From Desulfuromonadaceae bacterium (GTDB taxonomy: Bacteria; Desulfobacterota; Desulfuromonadia; Geobacterales; Pseudopelobacteraceae): 64,000 bases of DNA. Made by a program: the position numbers and the translations under genes. The DNA lies in NCBI GenBank assembly GCA_028683435.1, contig JAQUIG010000002.1, forward strand, positions 1 to 64,000. The letters run 5' to 3'. Within the stretch, counting starts at the first letter, position 1. Every line of letters begins with the position of its first letter. Under the pieces are notes generated by a model. That model saw only the letters and a program-made list of their open reading frames with translations. It ran no database searches and was not told the origin of the DNA. Of this stretch, positions 1-10,422 are shown in pieces.

Positions 1-1
1 C

Positions 2-1162
2 ATGAAAAACCTCACCATACTCGGCTCGACAGGTTCGATCGGTGTCAGTACGCTCGAGATTGTCAGCGCCCATCCTGATCGTTTCCGCGTCGTGGCCATG
101 ACTGCCGGAAAAAATCTGGAACTGTTTATGCGGCAGATCAGGCAATTCAGACCCCGGATTGCGGTCGTTGCCTCGCATGCGGATGTTCCGCGCATGAAGG
201 AGCTCTGCTGCGGCCTTGACGTAAAGATTCTGGGTGGGATCGAAGGATTAATTGCCGCCGCAACCGCTGATGAAGCAGAGATGGTCGTGGCCGCAATTGT
301 CGGTGCCGCCGGTCTTGTCCCAACAGCCGCTGCCATCCGTGCCCGCAAGGATATCGCCCTCGCTAACAAGGAGACGCTGGTCACGGCCGGCCACCTCTTC
401 ATGGACCTGGTTGCGGAGTTCGGAGTCAGGCTTTACCCTGTTGACAGCGAGCATAGTGCCATCTTTCAATCGATTGAGGGGCACCGCAGCGATGATATAG
501 GCAAAATCATCCTGACAGCCTCAGGTGGCCCGTTTTTAAATACTCCGGCGTCTCAGTTGTCAAAAGTCACGGTGCAAGATGCCCTCAACCACCCCAACTG
601 GAACATGGGAAAAAAGATCACCATCGATTCAGCCACAATGATGAACAAGGGGCTGGAAGTGATAGAGGCGCGCTGGCTGTTCAACACCCATGTGGATAGA
701 ATCCAGGTCAATATTCACCCCCAGAGCATCGTTCACTCCATGGTTGAGTACGTCGACGGCTGCGTCATCGCCCAGCTCGGCACACCGGACATGAAAGCCC
801 CCATCGCCTATGCGTTGGCTTATCCGGAACGGATTACAACCGGCGTCAAGCCGCTCGATCTAACATCAATGTCCGGGTTGACCTTTTTCAACCCTGACCA
901 TGACAAGTTCCGCTGTCTGAAACTCGCGTATCGCGCTGCCGCGTCCGGAGAAAGTATGCCGGCCGTCATGAACGCCGCCAACGAAATAGCCGTCGCAGAG
1001 TTTCTGGAGGGACGCATCGGCTTCACCCAGATTGCCGAGGCCATTGAGCGCACGATGGATGCCCACTCTGCACACAATCTGCAATCTATCGAAGAAGTAT
1101 TGAAGGCCGACCTCTGGGGCAGAGAGTCGGCCCGTCAAATCTGCCAGGAGATGGTACACTGA
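2..1162 (+). CDS. dxr: 1-deoxy-D-xylulose 5-phosphate reductoisomerase
   Basis: This 386-residue cytosolic enzyme converts 1-deoxy-D-xylulose 5-phosphate to 2-C-methyl-D-erythritol 4-phosphate with NADPH, the first committed step of the MEP isoprenoid pathway. The N-terminus shows the NADPH-binding GSTGSIG loop (residues about 8-14). Further in are the family signatures [19 protein letters not shown] and the LTASGG segment, followed by SMVEYVDG. Length matches the usual 380-400 residues, so the gene is complete although its ATG is the second base of the window and the ribosome binding site lies outside. It ends 1 base before the rseP start, the dxr-rseP order common in proteobacteria, so co-transcription is likely. 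Confidence 0.97.
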   Translation: MKNLTILGSTGSIGVSTLEIVSAHPDRFRVVAMTAGKNLELFMRQIRQFRPRIAVVASHADVPRMKELCCGLDVKILGGIEGLIAAATADEAEMVVAAIVGAAGLVPTAAAIRARKDIALANKETLVTAGHLFMDLVAEFGVRLYPVDSEHSAIFQSIEGHRSDDIGKIILTASGGPFLNTPASQLSKVTVQDALNHPNWNMGKKITIDSATMMNKGLEVIEARWLFNTHVDRIQVNIHPQSIVHSMVEYVDGCVIAQLGTPDMKAPIAYALAYPERITTGVKPLDLTSMSGLTFFNPDHDKFRCLKLAYRAAASGESMPAVMNAANEIAVAEFLEGRIGFTQIAEAIERTMDAHSAHNLQSIEEVLKADLWGRESARQICQEMVH

Positions 1163-1163
1163 T

Positions 1164-2306
1164 ATGACCGTTATTTATGCAATCATTGTTTTGGGAATTT
1201 TGATCTTTGTCCATGAATTAGGGCACTTTCTGCTGGCCAAGTTGATGGGAGTCGGTGTTGAAAAGTTTTCTCTCGGCTTCGGTCCCAAGCTGATCGGCAA
1301 GAAAATCGGCGAGACGGAATACCTGCTTTCGGCCTTCCCACTGGGCGGATACGTAAAAATGACCGGTGAGGGAGGTTACATTGAGGGTGGTGAAATCCAT
1401 AACCCCGGCGGAGTTGACACTATCCCTGCTGATGAATTGCCGCATGAAACACTCCATGAACTGTCAGACGTGGAAAAAGCCCGCTCGTTTGCCCATAAAC
1501 CTGTGCTGGCACGGATCGCTATTGTCATTGCCGGTCCTGTTTTCAACCTGCTCTTTGCCTGGCTGATCTTCATCGTACTCTTCATGGTCGGCGTCCCTAC
1601 CGTTACACCCAAAATAGGCGAAGTCCTCAAAGACAAGCCGGCTGCCAGAGCCGGCATGCAAAAAGGTGATATAATAACAGCCATCAACAACATGCCGATC
1701 TCGCGCTGGGATCAGATTGCCGAGGGAATCACTGCCAGCAAAGGAAAGGAGCTGACTCTGTCGGTAAAGCGTGAGGAGAGGGAGGTTTCCTTCACCATCA
1801 CCCCCGAACCACGCGAATCGAAAAATCTGTTCGGTGAAAAAGTCAATTTATATGCGATTGGAGTGGCTTCGGCGGGTGAAGTGGTTACCGAGTCTTTCAA
1901 CCCTTTTCAAGCCTTTATTAGAGGGAGCGAACAAACCTGGAAAGTTATTGATCTGACGTTCATGTCGCTGGTTAAAATGGTGCAGCGGGTTGTTCCTATG
2001 GACAGCGTCGGCGGCCCGATCATGATTGCTAAAATGGCCGGTGACATGGCAGAAGCAGGTGGTGCCAGCTTTCTGGCATTCATGGCGCTCCTTTCGATAA
2101 ATCTTGGGGTACTGAATCTGTTGCCGGTCCCGGTCCTTGATGGCGGGCATCTGCTGTTCTATGTCATGGAGTTGGTCTTTCGGCGCCCGGTTCCACAAAA
2201 GATTCGTGAGTATGCCCAGCAGATCGGGATGGTACTGCTGTTAGGTTTGATGGTCCTGGCTTTCTACAACGATATAGTAAGGTATTTCGTCACCCGCCAG
2301 GGGTAA
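1164..2306 (+). CDS. rseP: RIP metalloprotease RseP (site-2 protease)
   Basis: This is a 380-residue intramembrane zinc protease. The first transmembrane segment carries the HELGH zinc motif (about residues 18-22), and the last third has the second conserved motif around NLLPVPVLDGGHLL, which supplies the third metal ligand. A PDZ domain lies between (around residues 135-220, with the KPAARAGMQKGD segment). By family knowledge it cuts anti-sigma factors or other single-pass membrane proteins within the inner membrane. The gene follows dxr after a single base, so translation is probably coupled. Only one PDZ domain is clearly recognisable by eye, whereas E. coli RseP has two. Confidence 0.95.
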   Translation: MTVIYAIIVLGILIFVHELGHFLLAKLMGVGVEKFSLGFGPKLIGKKIGETEYLLSAFPLGGYVKMTGEGGYIEGGEIHNPGGVDTIPADELPHETLHELSDVEKARSFAHKPVLARIAIVIAGPVFNLLFAWLIFIVLFMVGVPTVTPKIGEVLKDKPAARAGMQKGDIITAINNMPISRWDQIAEGITASKGKELTLSVKREEREVSFTITPEPRESKNLFGEKVNLYAIGVASAGEVVTESFNPFQAFIRGSEQTWKVIDLTFMSLVKMVQRVVPMDSVGGPIMIAKMAGDMAEAGGASFLAFMALLSINLGVLNLLPVPVLDGGHLLFYVMELVFRRPVPQKIREYAQQIGMVLLLGLMVLAFYNDIVRYFVTRQG

Positions 2307-2332
2307 ATATGTAAACGCGGAGGGAGTTAAAA

Positions 2333-3379
2333 ATGTCATCAGAAGTGGAACAAATCATTATAACACCACATGACACCCGTTATCTCTTCGTTCTGCCCTT
2401 TTCAACAGACCCTGTTTTAGCCAGGCGCTTCCTTGCCCGGGATAGCAATATTGTTGGTAACATTCGCTTTGGCAAGATACTGGAGACGCTTGACAAGGTG
2501 GCCGAGAACACCGCCCTGGCCTACGTCCACAGATTTTACCCCGGCGCGAGGGTTGTCACCGCCGCCATTGACAGCATCGTCTTGAGAAATCCCGCCGATA
2601 CCAAACATGATCTCGTCTTCTCGGCCCAGATCAACCACGTGGGCAAATCGTCAATGGAGGTAGGCATCCGGATTGAGCGTCTGGGAGAGGGACCCAGCCA
2701 TCTGGCTACCTGCTACTTTACCATGGTGGCACGTTCAACTGACTGTGGTGAGGCAAAAAGTCTCGTTCTCCCCCCGCTGCAGTACCAGGAAGAAGTAGAT
2801 AAAAAACGATACCAGAAAGCGGAACAGCGACGCCAGGCATATCGGGAAAGCATTGCAAAGGCGGAAGAAATGCCGTCGCACGATGAATACCTGTTCCTCA
2901 AAAAACTGCACAAAGAGCAGGAGAATGAAGGCTTTCGCGGGGTGCATGCCGGTCGGTTGATGCTTGAATCAACCTGCAGGGCGTATCCCGAGCAGGAAAA
3001 TGTCCCCACAACCATCTTTGGTGGCTACCTGATCAGGAAGGCATATGAATTGGCGGCACTTGCCGCAGAAATGGTTGCTCCGGACAGGGCGGTTCCGTGT
3101 CAGGTTAACCGCATCAACTTCAACCAGCCTGTACTGCTGGGCGACCAGTTGAAATTCACTGCCAGAGTTGTCTACACAGGTAAAACCACCATTGCGGTAC
3201 AGAGTGACATAGAACGTTTCAGCCGTTCTGACAGCAACAAATCCCTTTCAAACTCATGTCTTTTCACGTTCCGCAATGTCGGCAGCGATATGAGCCCCCA
3301 ACCGGTACCGTTCATCTACCCCGTAACGTATGCAGAGGATGCGCGTTTTTTGAACGCCTATCGGCAACGACTCGATTAA
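2333..3379 (+). CDS. Acyl-CoA thioesterase-like protein, double hotdog
   Basis: This 348-residue protein looks like two hotdog-fold thioesterase modules in tandem. The first (about residues 20-140) contains the GNIRFGKILETLDKVAENTA helix and the second (about 205-325) contains IFGGYLIRKAYELAALAA. A charged linker rich in Lys, Glu and Arg joins them. The layout resembles the ACOT9/acyl-CoA hydrolase group, which hydrolyses acyl-CoA to free acid and CoA; the substrate cannot be read from sequence. A GGAGG ribosome binding site precedes the ATG. It sits between rseP and tsaB on the same strand with short gaps, probably within the same transcript. No signal peptide is visible. Confidence 0.75.
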   Translation: MSSEVEQIIITPHDTRYLFVLPFSTDPVLARRFLARDSNIVGNIRFGKILETLDKVAENTALAYVHRFYPGARVVTAAIDSIVLRNPADTKHDLVFSAQINHVGKSSMEVGIRIERLGEGPSHLATCYFTMVARSTDCGEAKSLVLPPLQYQEEVDKKRYQKAEQRRQAYRESIAKAEEMPSHDEYLFLKKLHKEQENEGFRGVHAGRLMLESTCRAYPEQENVPTTIFGGYLIRKAYELAALAAEMVAPDRAVPCQVNRINFNQPVLLGDQLKFTARVVYTGKTTIAVQSDIERFSRSDSNKSLSNSCLFTFRNVGSDMSPQPVPFIYPVTYAEDARFLNAYRQRLD

Positions 3380-3411
3380 ACCAGTATAAAGCGTTACGGA
3401 GCGATTGATTC

Positions 3412-4128
3412 ATGAATATCCTCGCCATAGATACTTCCACATGCCTCGCCAGTATTGCGGTCGCCATTAACGAGCAGATCGTTGCTGAATCACTGCTTAA
3501 CACCAACCGCACGCTTTCCGCCCGTCTCGTGCCTGAAATAGAGCGACTCCTGGCAACTGCTGGACTGGCTATTGCCGATATTGACCTCTTCGCCTCAACG
3601 ATTGGCCCAGGTTCATTTACCGGCGTACGTGGCGGTGTCGCGACGATTCAGGGACTGGCGCTGGCGGCAGGTAAACCATGCGCTGGATTTTCCTCCCTCG
3701 CCATGCTGTCCATGAATTTTTCTCTCTCGACAACTCTGGTCTGTCCGATGCTTGATGCCCGTAAAAGCGAACTGTATGCCGCGCTCTATGACTGCACATC
3801 CTCGTTCCCCTCCCCTTGCATCAACGACTCTGTTCTACCACCCGCTGCGCTGCTTGACCAGATTGCCGGACTGACCGGAAAACCGATTATCTTCCTCGGT
3901 GACGGCGCAGTGCGCTATCACGATCAAATTTTAGAACGACTGGGTGACCGTGCGATCTTTGCCCCCTTCCCGCTCCATACCCCCCGTTCCTCCAACGGAA
4001 TCCTGCTGGCATTACGAGCCTCCCGGCGTGGTGAATTGCTGGAGCCGGGGCAACTGCTGCCGGTCTACCTGCGTGCCTCTGACGCTGAACTGATGAAGGC
4101 AAAAACGGTCGGCACAGGCATAGCGTAA
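3412..4128 (+). CDS. tsaB: tRNA threonylcarbamoyladenosine biosynthesis protein TsaB
   Basis: This 238-residue protein belongs to the ASKHA/glycoprotease-like family. The N-terminus NILAIDTSTCLASIAV and the GPGSFTGVRGGVATIQGLA segment (about residues 66-85) are diagnostic for TsaB (YeaZ). With TsaD and TsaE it forms the complex that adds the threonylcarbamoyl group to A37 of ANN-decoding tRNAs. It lacks the zinc ligands of TsaD and is thought to be a scaffold. It lies downstream of the thioesterase gene after about 30 bases. Length fits the family (220-240 residues). Confidence 0.92.
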   Translation: MNILAIDTSTCLASIAVAINEQIVAESLLNTNRTLSARLVPEIERLLATAGLAIADIDLFASTIGPGSFTGVRGGVATIQGLALAAGKPCAGFSSLAMLSMNFSLSTTLVCPMLDARKSELYAALYDCTSSFPSPCINDSVLPPAALLDQIAGLTGKPIIFLGDGAVRYHDQILERLGDRAIFAPFPLHTPRSSNGILLALRASRRGELLEPGQLLPVYLRASDAELMKAKTVGTGIA

Positions 4129-4179
4129 TGTCGTGAGACATATCTTCACCATACCAAATCTGACAAAGAGGATACGAGT

Positions 4180-5637
4180 ATGAAACTGTTTATAACTGCT
4201 CTCGCTGCGCTGGTCCTGTTCACTACAATTCCGGTACGTGCGAACGCAGGGCCGCTCAAAATCAACGTAGCGGAATTCAATGTCAGCGGTGTTCCCAACA
4301 ATGACAGCTTGAAACAAACGCTTCAGGGGATTCTGACGTCACGCCTCAGCCCCGATCTGGTCCAGCTCGTAGAAAAACCGGATCAGGCTGAAATTCTGGT
4401 TATCGGCAGTTATGCCCAGTTCGGGAAGATGTTCAGCATGGATGTTCTCATCAAGGACAAAGGTAACAGCAGCTTAACCAAGGTTTTCGAGCAGGGGGAA
4501 GGACAGGAAGATGTTCTCCCGGCCATCGGGCGGCTCGCTCGAAAGATCGATACTGAATTGGCAAAACGCACCGTTACGACAACCTCACCGTCGCCATCTC
4601 CCGCCGCTTCACAGATACCCGGGCAGAATAACTATACTGTTCGGGACACCACCCCGGCACAGGGCGCGGCAGACAGCTGGTCAAGCGCCCCACTGAATGG
4701 AGTATTCAGCAGTATCGCAATGGGGCGTACCCATTCTTCAGGTGAGCGGGAGCTGTTCGTCGCCGGCGAACAGACCATCAGGGCGTACCTGAAGGGGAGC
4801 GAGCTGAGACTTGTTGCCGAAATCACCATTCCTGCTTCCGGAAAGATTCTCGCTATTGACACCGCCGATCTTGACAGAGACGGCTCACCGGAACTGTACG
4901 TTACCATCATAGACAGAGAAGCCGCCAGTTCGCGCGTGTATCAATTCAACGGGACGGCATTTGTGATGATTGCAGAAAAACTGCCATGGTTCTTCCGAGG
5001 TATCGGCAATGAGGTAACCTCCCGCACAATCTACGCCCAAGAGATCGAAAACGGGGTCAGCTACTACGGTGATGTTAAAGAACTGACCAAATCCAATGCC
5101 CGTTTCACAGCAATAAATCCTCTCAGGCTACCCCGCACGGCAAACATATTCAACTTCAATCGTCTGAGCGGAGTCAAAGGCAAGAACAACGTTGTCGTAT
5201 TGAATGAGGACGGATACCTCGTTATATACTCACCTGAGGGTAGTGAAGTATGGAAGAGCAGTGAAAAATTCGGCGGATCGGAAAGCTTTTTCAAAAGCGA
5301 AATACGTACCCATGCACGCTCCACCCGAGATCTCGACCGGTGGATGTTTCTCGAGCAGAGAATTATGCTGTTGAAAGAGGGAACAGTGATCGTCCCCCGC
5401 AACGAAGGTACTCTCAGCTTCGGCAATATCCGGGCTTTTGATAAATACGCCCTGTTCGCATTCGACTGGACCGGTGCGGTACTCAAAGAAAAATGGCATA
5501 CCCGCCTGTCGCCTGGCTATCTTGCCGATTATGCCGTTGACCAGACTTCAAGAGAGGTCCTGTTGCTGGAAGTAGTCAAGAAGCCAGGTTTGTTTGACAA
5601 AAGAACGACCGTAATATCAATTAACAAGATCGATTAG
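4180..5637 (+). CDS. Exported FG-GAP/VCBS-type beta-propeller protein
   Basis: This 485-residue protein has a signal peptide at residues 1-24 (LFITALAALVLFTTIPVRANA). After it, residues about 25-130 resemble the TolB-N/CsgG-like alpha-beta fold often found before propellers (a VAEFNVSGVP strand, then an AEILVIGSYAQFG strand). A low-complexity Ser/Pro/Thr linker (about 130-165) leads to a C-terminal region with FG-GAP-like calcium loops, for example DTADLDRDGSPELYVTI. It is likely periplasmic or outer-membrane associated. The specific role is unknown. A GAGGA ribosome binding site precedes the ATG, and the gene probably ends the operon that starts at dxr. Confidence 0.65.
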   Translation: MKLFITALAALVLFTTIPVRANAGPLKINVAEFNVSGVPNNDSLKQTLQGILTSRLSPDLVQLVEKPDQAEILVIGSYAQFGKMFSMDVLIKDKGNSSLTKVFEQGEGQEDVLPAIGRLARKIDTELAKRTVTTTSPSPSPAASQIPGQNNYTVRDTTPAQGAADSWSSAPLNGVFSSIAMGRTHSSGERELFVAGEQTIRAYLKGSELRLVAEITIPASGKILAIDTADLDRDGSPELYVTIIDREAASSRVYQFNGTAFVMIAEKLPWFFRGIGNEVTSRTIYAQEIENGVSYYGDVKELTKSNARFTAINPLRLPRTANIFNFNRLSGVKGKNNVVVLNEDGYLVIYSPEGSEVWKSSEKFGGSESFFKSEIRTHARSTRDLDRWMFLEQRIMLLKEGTVIVPRNEGTLSFGNIRAFDKYALFAFDWTGAVLKEKWHTRLSPGYLADYAVDQTSREVLLLEVVKKPGLFDKRTTVISINKID

Positions 5638-5896
5638 CGTGTGACACGGCTGTTGAGAGAAGGACCTGGCAACGGATCAATTGATATTCAATTCTGAATA
5701 CTGAGCAAAAATAGTGAATCAGGATTCCAGAGCATTCAGATACTTCCTGTTTGCCCGTGCTGCTGCACAACAACCAAAACCGGACAGTCCGAAAGCAATC
5801 ACACTACACCACCATGTTGTTGTATTAGATTAATTGCGCAGTCAATCTTCCCTGCTATACTTTCTCCATAATTCTGCTTCATATGGAGCGCTCACC

Positions 5897-7066
5897 ATGA
5901 ACATTCATGAGTATCAAGCCAAGGAAATTCTCAGCAGTTACGGCATCCCGATTCCCCGCGGCCTTGTGGCGCTCACCTCCGACCAGGTCGAACGCGCCGC
6001 AAAAATGATGGGGGGGCGCTGCGTCGTCAAGGCCCAGATCTATGCCGGTGGGCGTGGCAAGGCCGGTGGCACCAGACTGGTCAACCATCCGGAGGAAGCT
6101 CAGGAGTACGGCAAGGATCTTTTCGGGCGGGCACTGGTAACAAAGCAGACCGGCCCGCAGGGGCTGAAGGTGCGCCGTATTCTTGTGGAAGAAGCGGTTG
6201 AGATCGCCCGTGAATTTTATCTCTCAATCACGCTCGACCGGGAGAGCTCCCGCTACATCCTCATCACCTCGGCCGAAGGGGGGATAGACATCGAGGAGGT
6301 CGCGCTCAAAAGTCCGGAGAAGATTTTGACTCACAGCATAGATCCTTTCACCGGCCTTCGCCCCTATCAGGCACGCAAGATAGCTCTGGCGCTGGGGTTG
6401 ACCGGGACAATTTGCGAGGATTGTGTCGAGCTGATTCTCAACCTGTATCGTGCCTGCCTGGAGAAGGACTGCGCCCTGATCGAAATCAATCCGCTGGTCG
6501 TGACCAAGGCGGGGTGGCTGATGGCCATGGACGCCAAGATCACCTTTGACGACAACGCCGTCTACCGCCATCGCGAATACCCCGATATGATGGATTACTC
6601 GCAGCTCGACCCGCTGGAAATAAACGCCGCCAAGTATGACCTGGCCTACATCAAACTCTCCGGCTCGATAGGGTGCCTCGTCAACGGCGCCGGGCTGGCG
6701 ATGGCGACGCTGGATGTCCTTAAAGAGTGCGGCGGCGAACCGGCCAACTTCCTCGATGTGGGGGGCGGGGCGACCCGTGAGAAGGTAGCCGAGGCATTCA
6801 GGATCATCCTGCAGGATACTGACGTGAAGGGAATTTTCGTCAACATCTTCGGCGGCATTATGCGCTGCGACGTCATTGCACAGGGGATCATTGAGGCGGC
6901 CGGTGCCGTCGGCTGCACCCTGCCGATCGTGGTGCGCATGGACGGCAGTCATGTCGAGGAGGGGAAAAAACTGCTCCAGGAATCCGGCCTGAATGTGCAG
7001 ATCGGCAATTCGCTCGGAGATGGCGCCTCCAAAATCGTACAAATGCTTGGACAGGGGGTACAGTAA
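5897..7066 (+). CDS. sucC: Succinyl-CoA synthetase beta subunit
   Basis: This is a 389-residue ATP-grasp protein that, with SucD, interconverts succinyl-CoA and succinate with nucleotide phosphorylation in the citric acid cycle. The N-terminus [18 protein letters not shown] is the canonical SucC start. I therefore place the start at the ATG at 5897, not at an in-frame ATG 63 bases upstream that would add a non-homologous leader. The [15 protein letters not shown] nucleotide-binding segment, [10 protein letters not shown] metal-binding segment, and the C-terminal [13 protein letters not shown] and [10 protein letters not shown] motifs are all present. sucD starts 3 bases after its stop. A malate-CoA ligase role is a less likely alternative. 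Confidence 0.94.
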   Translation: MNIHEYQAKEILSSYGIPIPRGLVALTSDQVERAAKMMGGRCVVKAQIYAGGRGKAGGTRLVNHPEEAQEYGKDLFGRALVTKQTGPQGLKVRRILVEEAVEIAREFYLSITLDRESSRYILITSAEGGIDIEEVALKSPEKILTHSIDPFTGLRPYQARKIALALGLTGTICEDCVELILNLYRACLEKDCALIEINPLVVTKAGWLMAMDAKITFDDNAVYRHREYPDMMDYSQLDPLEINAAKYDLAYIKLSGSIGCLVNGAGLAMATLDVLKECGGEPANFLDVGGGATREKVAEAFRIILQDTDVKGIFVNIFGGIMRCDVIAQGIIEAAGAVGCTLPIVVRMDGSHVEEGKKLLQESGLNVQIGNSLGDGASKIVQMLGQGVQ

Positions 7067-7069
7067 GCC

Positions 7070-7945
7070 ATGTCAATACTTGTCGATAAAAACTCCCGGA
7101 TTGTCGTCCAGGGAATTACCGGACGGAGTGGCCTGTTCCACACCGGCCAGTGCCGTGAATACGGCAGCAGCATCGTGGCAGGGGTAACTCCCGGTAAAGG
7201 CGGCATACATATCGAAGGCATTCCGGTGTTCAACACCGTTGCCGAAGCGGTCAAATATACCAAGGCCACTGTCTCGATGATCTTCGTCCCGCCACCCGGC
7301 GCCGCCGACGCCATCATGGAGGCGATCGACGCCGGCATCGATCTGGCGGTCTGCATCACCGAGGGGATCCCGATTCGTGACATGGTCCCGGTCAAGGCGG
7401 TGCTGCAGGGGAGCAAAACCCGCCTGATCGGCCCCAATTGCCCCGGCATCATTACTCCCGGAGCGTGCAAGGTCGGCATCATGCCGGGCAATATCCACAC
7501 ACCGGGAAAGATCGGGGTCGTCTCGCGCAGCGGCACCCTGACCTACGAAGCGGTCAAACAGCTGACCGACCTCGGGCTCGGCCAATCCACCGGTGTCGGT
7601 ATCGGCGGAGATCCGATCATCGGCATGAATTTCATCGACGTCCTGACCCTCTTTAATCAGGACCCTGGCACCGAAGCGGTGTTCATGATCGGCGAAATCG
7701 GCGGGGGCGCCGAAGAGGCAGCTGCAGAGTGGATCAAGAAGAACATGAAAAAGCCGGTGGCAGCCTTTATCGCCGGAGTCACCGCCCCTCCCGGCAAGCG
7801 GATGGGGCATGCAGGGGCGATCATCACCGGCGGCAAAGGAAAGGCGGAAGACAAGATCCGGGTTCTGCAGGAGTGCGGTGTGGTTGTTGCGACCAGCCCG
7901 ACCCGCATGGGGGAGGCGATGCTGGAGGCGATAAGGCTTACATAA
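7070..7945 (+). CDS. sucD: Succinyl-CoA synthetase alpha subunit
   Basis: This 291-residue CoA-binding subunit carries the catalytic histidine. The N-terminal Rossmann-type CoA-binding domain includes [14 protein letters not shown]. The [11 protein letters not shown] segment and the C-terminal [18 protein letters not shown] segment, which holds the phosphorylated His, are both intact. It is translated from an ATG 3 bases after sucC, and the two subunits form the enzyme. Its stop codon lies inside the left arm of the terminator hairpin, so the coding sequence and the transcription stop overlap. Confidence 0.95.
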   Translation: MSILVDKNSRIVVQGITGRSGLFHTGQCREYGSSIVAGVTPGKGGIHIEGIPVFNTVAEAVKYTKATVSMIFVPPPGAADAIMEAIDAGIDLAVCITEGIPIRDMVPVKAVLQGSKTRLIGPNCPGIITPGACKVGIMPGNIHTPGKIGVVSRSGTLTYEAVKQLTDLGLGQSTGVGIGGDPIIGMNFIDVLTLFNQDPGTEAVFMIGEIGGGAEEAAAEWIKKNMKKPVAAFIAGVTAPPGKRMGHAGAIITGGKGKAEDKIRVLQECGVVVATSPTRMGEAMLEAIRLT

Positions 7946-7978
7946 CCACCCCCGCCACAAGCAACGGGGGTGGTTATG
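7941..7978. terminator. Bidirectional terminator between sucD and ppk
   Basis: A perfect 14-bp inverted repeat (arms 7941-7954 and 7965-7978, with a C5/G5 core) encloses a 10-base loop. It lies between the converging sucD and ppk genes and includes the sucD stop codon. T-rich stretches follow on the plus strand. Confidence 0.85.
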
Positions 7979-7980
7979 TA

Positions 7981-10422
7981 TCATTTTCCGGTTTTTTTGA
8001 TCTTCTTCTTTTTCAGATTTTCCTTAGCCTTTTTTTGGGCTCTTGCGATCAGCAGCTGATGGCTCCCCTCACCATGGCCATCGGGGGGGGTGCGTTGAAA
8101 ATAGGTGCCGTCCGGCTGCATATCCCAGGCAGAGCGCTGATCCGCGAGATGGGTTTCAAATACCGCGCGCAGCTCCCTGGTCAACTCAGGAGGCTCCACC
8201 GGACAGAGTATCTCGACCCGGGCCTCCAGATTACGTTTCATCGCGTCAGCCGAAGCGATAAAATATTCTTCGGCACCACCATTACGGAAATAGTAGATGC
8301 GGGCGTGCTCCAGAAACCTTCCAACGACACTGATCACCCGGATATTTTCGGAAAGCCCCGCTATTCCCGGCCGGAGACGACAGGTATCACGAACAATCAG
8401 GTCAACTTTGACTCCGGCCATTGAAGCCCGGTACAATCCACGCACGACATCGCCATCCTCAAGAGCGTTTATTTTGAATTGAATGACCCCGCCGCCGCCA
8501 CTCCGGTGGAGTGCGATCTCACGCTCTATTTTATCAAGCAGTGCCTTTTTCAGCATCCGCGGAGCCAGGGCAAGCTTTGAATATTTACGTTTGAGCATGA
8601 AACCGGTCGTAAGGAAATTGAACAGTTCGGTGACATCTTCGGCGAGGACCTTATCGCAGGTCAGCAGACCAACATCACTGTATAGCCGGGCGGTATCAGC
8701 ATGATAATTACCGGTACCGATGTGCAGGTAGCGCCGCAGGCCGTTATAATCCTGACGCACGACCATGATGACCTTGCAGTGGGTTTTCAGGCCGACGACA
8801 CCATAGGTAACATGCACTCCGGCCTCCTCCATCCGCTCCGCCAGACTGATGTTGGTTGCCTCGTCAAAACGGGCCTTCAGCTCGACGACAACGGCGACCT
8901 GCTTGCCGTTGTGCGCGGCGAGAATCAGGGCATCGATAATCCGGCTCTGGCGGGAGGTACGATAAAGCGTCATCTTGATCCCGCGAACCTTGGGGTCGAT
9001 CGCCGCCTCACGCAAAAAACGCTCAACCGACGTGGAAAACGATTCATAGGGATGCTGCAGCAGAATTGCCCCCGCATCACGAATGATATGAAAAATGCTG
9101 CGTGGCGTTTGCAGCTGAGGATGATCTATCGGGTGGTGCGGGGCGTCATGCAATCGTGGAAAGTCAAGCTGTGTTAATTCGAAAAGATCACGCATCGCAA
9201 GCAGTCCGGGCGCTTCAAATACGTCTGTCGCCTCATTCAACTCCAGCTCCGCCGCCAGGCGGCCGCGATGCAGCGGCTCCATGCCGGCGACGATCTCCAG
9301 CCGCACGATCGGGGCAAACTTGCGCTCCTTCAGCTCCGATTCGATCATCTCCATCAGATCGTCGGCCTCATCTTCGTCCTTTTCGGTATTAGCGTTCCTG
9401 GTTACCCTGAAAAGTTCGCACGACACAACCTCCATACCCGGAAAAAGCATATCGAGGTTATTCATCATGACCTCTTCGAGACGGATAAAATGCTCCCCCT
9501 TGCCGATTCTGATAAAGCGCGGAGTTCCGGCATCAACAGGCACCTTGATCCGCACCAGTGACCCCTGACTCGCCTTCGGGTAGCGCAGTGACACCAGCAG
9601 ATTGAGCGACAGATTGGAGATAAAGGGGAACGGATGGGCAGGATCAATTGATTGCGGCGTCAGAAGCGGAAAGATGTTCTGGTAGTAAAACTCTCTCAAC
9701 AGTTTCTTTTCTTTGGGTGTCAATTCATCATAGCGCTCGATCAGAATATTCTTTTCTTCCAGGAGACCACATATTTCACGAAATGCTTGTTCCTTGCGTG
9801 CCTCGATATCGCGAATTTCCGCATAACACTCGGTCACCTGCTGTCGTGCTGTGCGGCCATCAAGCGTCAACTCCCGCATCCCGGCCCCGATCTGCTGTTT
9901 CAGGCCGCCGATCCGTTTCATAAAGAACTCGTCCAGATTGCCACTGACGATGGCAATAAACTTGAGCCTTTCCAGCAACGGCGTGCGCTTGTCCTCCGCT
10001 TCGTGCAGCACACGGCGATTGAACGCCAGCCAGGTCAGCTCACGGTTCAAAAACCATTGACTGTCATGCAGATCAAATTCCGGGGAAGCTCCCTGAGCAG
10101 AAGCATCAACATCTACGTTGGCAGTGTCATTCCCTTTAACAGAGATCCTTTTTGAGGATTTTGCTTTGCCGCCCTTCGCCTGAGAGCTGGATTGCTTACT
10201 AGTTTTTGTGCTGACGGACTTCAACCTCGAAGCCTTCTGTTTGGCGACTTTAGGTTTTGGATTCCTGGACTTTTCGTCCAGCAATCCAGCTTCCTTTGAT
10301 CTGTCTACCTTCGGCTTGGTGATCTTTTGAGCGGCGGTGTTGATAATACCGGCAGATAGCGTACTGCTGCCGACACTATCTGTTGTTGTGGCAAGCAACG
10401 TGTTTATTTTGGGCTCTGTCAC
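7981..10422 (-). CDS. ppk: Polyphosphate kinase with basic N-terminal extension
   Basis: This 813-residue PPK1 makes polyphosphate from ATP. The start is set at the GTG at 10422, because an AAGGAG site lies 7 bases upstream of it; a longer frame to 10494 has no such site. The core begins around residue 115 with WFLNRELTWLAFNRRVLHEA, as in other PPK1 N domains. The conserved C1/C2 phospholipase-D-like domains follow, with the VELKARFDEATNI, HIGTGNYH (catalytic His region) and SADAMKRNLEARVEIL motifs. The first 110 residues are a low-complexity Lys/Ser/Ala-rich tail absent from the usual 690-720-residue enzymes. The C-terminus is also basic (KKAKENLKKKKIKK). Confidence 0.93.
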   Translation of the reverse strand: MTEPKINTLLATTTDSVGSSTLSAGIINTAAQKITKPKVDRSKEAGLLDEKSRNPKPKVAKQKASRLKSVSTKTSKQSSSQAKGGKAKSSKRISVKGNDTANVDVDASAQGASPEFDLHDSQWFLNRELTWLAFNRRVLHEAEDKRTPLLERLKFIAIVSGNLDEFFMKRIGGLKQQIGAGMRELTLDGRTARQQVTECYAEIRDIEARKEQAFREICGLLEEKNILIERYDELTPKEKKLLREFYYQNIFPLLTPQSIDPAHPFPFISNLSLNLLVSLRYPKASQGSLVRIKVPVDAGTPRFIRIGKGEHFIRLEEVMMNNLDMLFPGMEVVSCELFRVTRNANTEKDEDEADDLMEMIESELKERKFAPIVRLEIVAGMEPLHRGRLAAELELNEATDVFEAPGLLAMRDLFELTQLDFPRLHDAPHHPIDHPQLQTPRSIFHIIRDAGAILLQHPYESFSTSVERFLREAAIDPKVRGIKMTLYRTSRQSRIIDALILAAHNGKQVAVVVELKARFDEATNISLAERMEEAGVHVTYGVVGLKTHCKVIMVVRQDYNGLRRYLHIGTGNYHADTARLYSDVGLLTCDKVLAEDVTELFNFLTTGFMLKRKYSKLALAPRMLKKALLDKIEREIALHRSGGGGVIQFKINALEDGDVVRGLYRASMAGVKVDLIVRDTCRLRPGIAGLSENIRVISVVGRFLEHARIYYFRNGGAEEYFIASADAMKRNLEARVEILCPVEPPELTRELRAVFETHLADQRSAWDMQPDGTYFQRTPPDGHGEGSHQLLIARAQKKAKENLKKKKIKKTGK

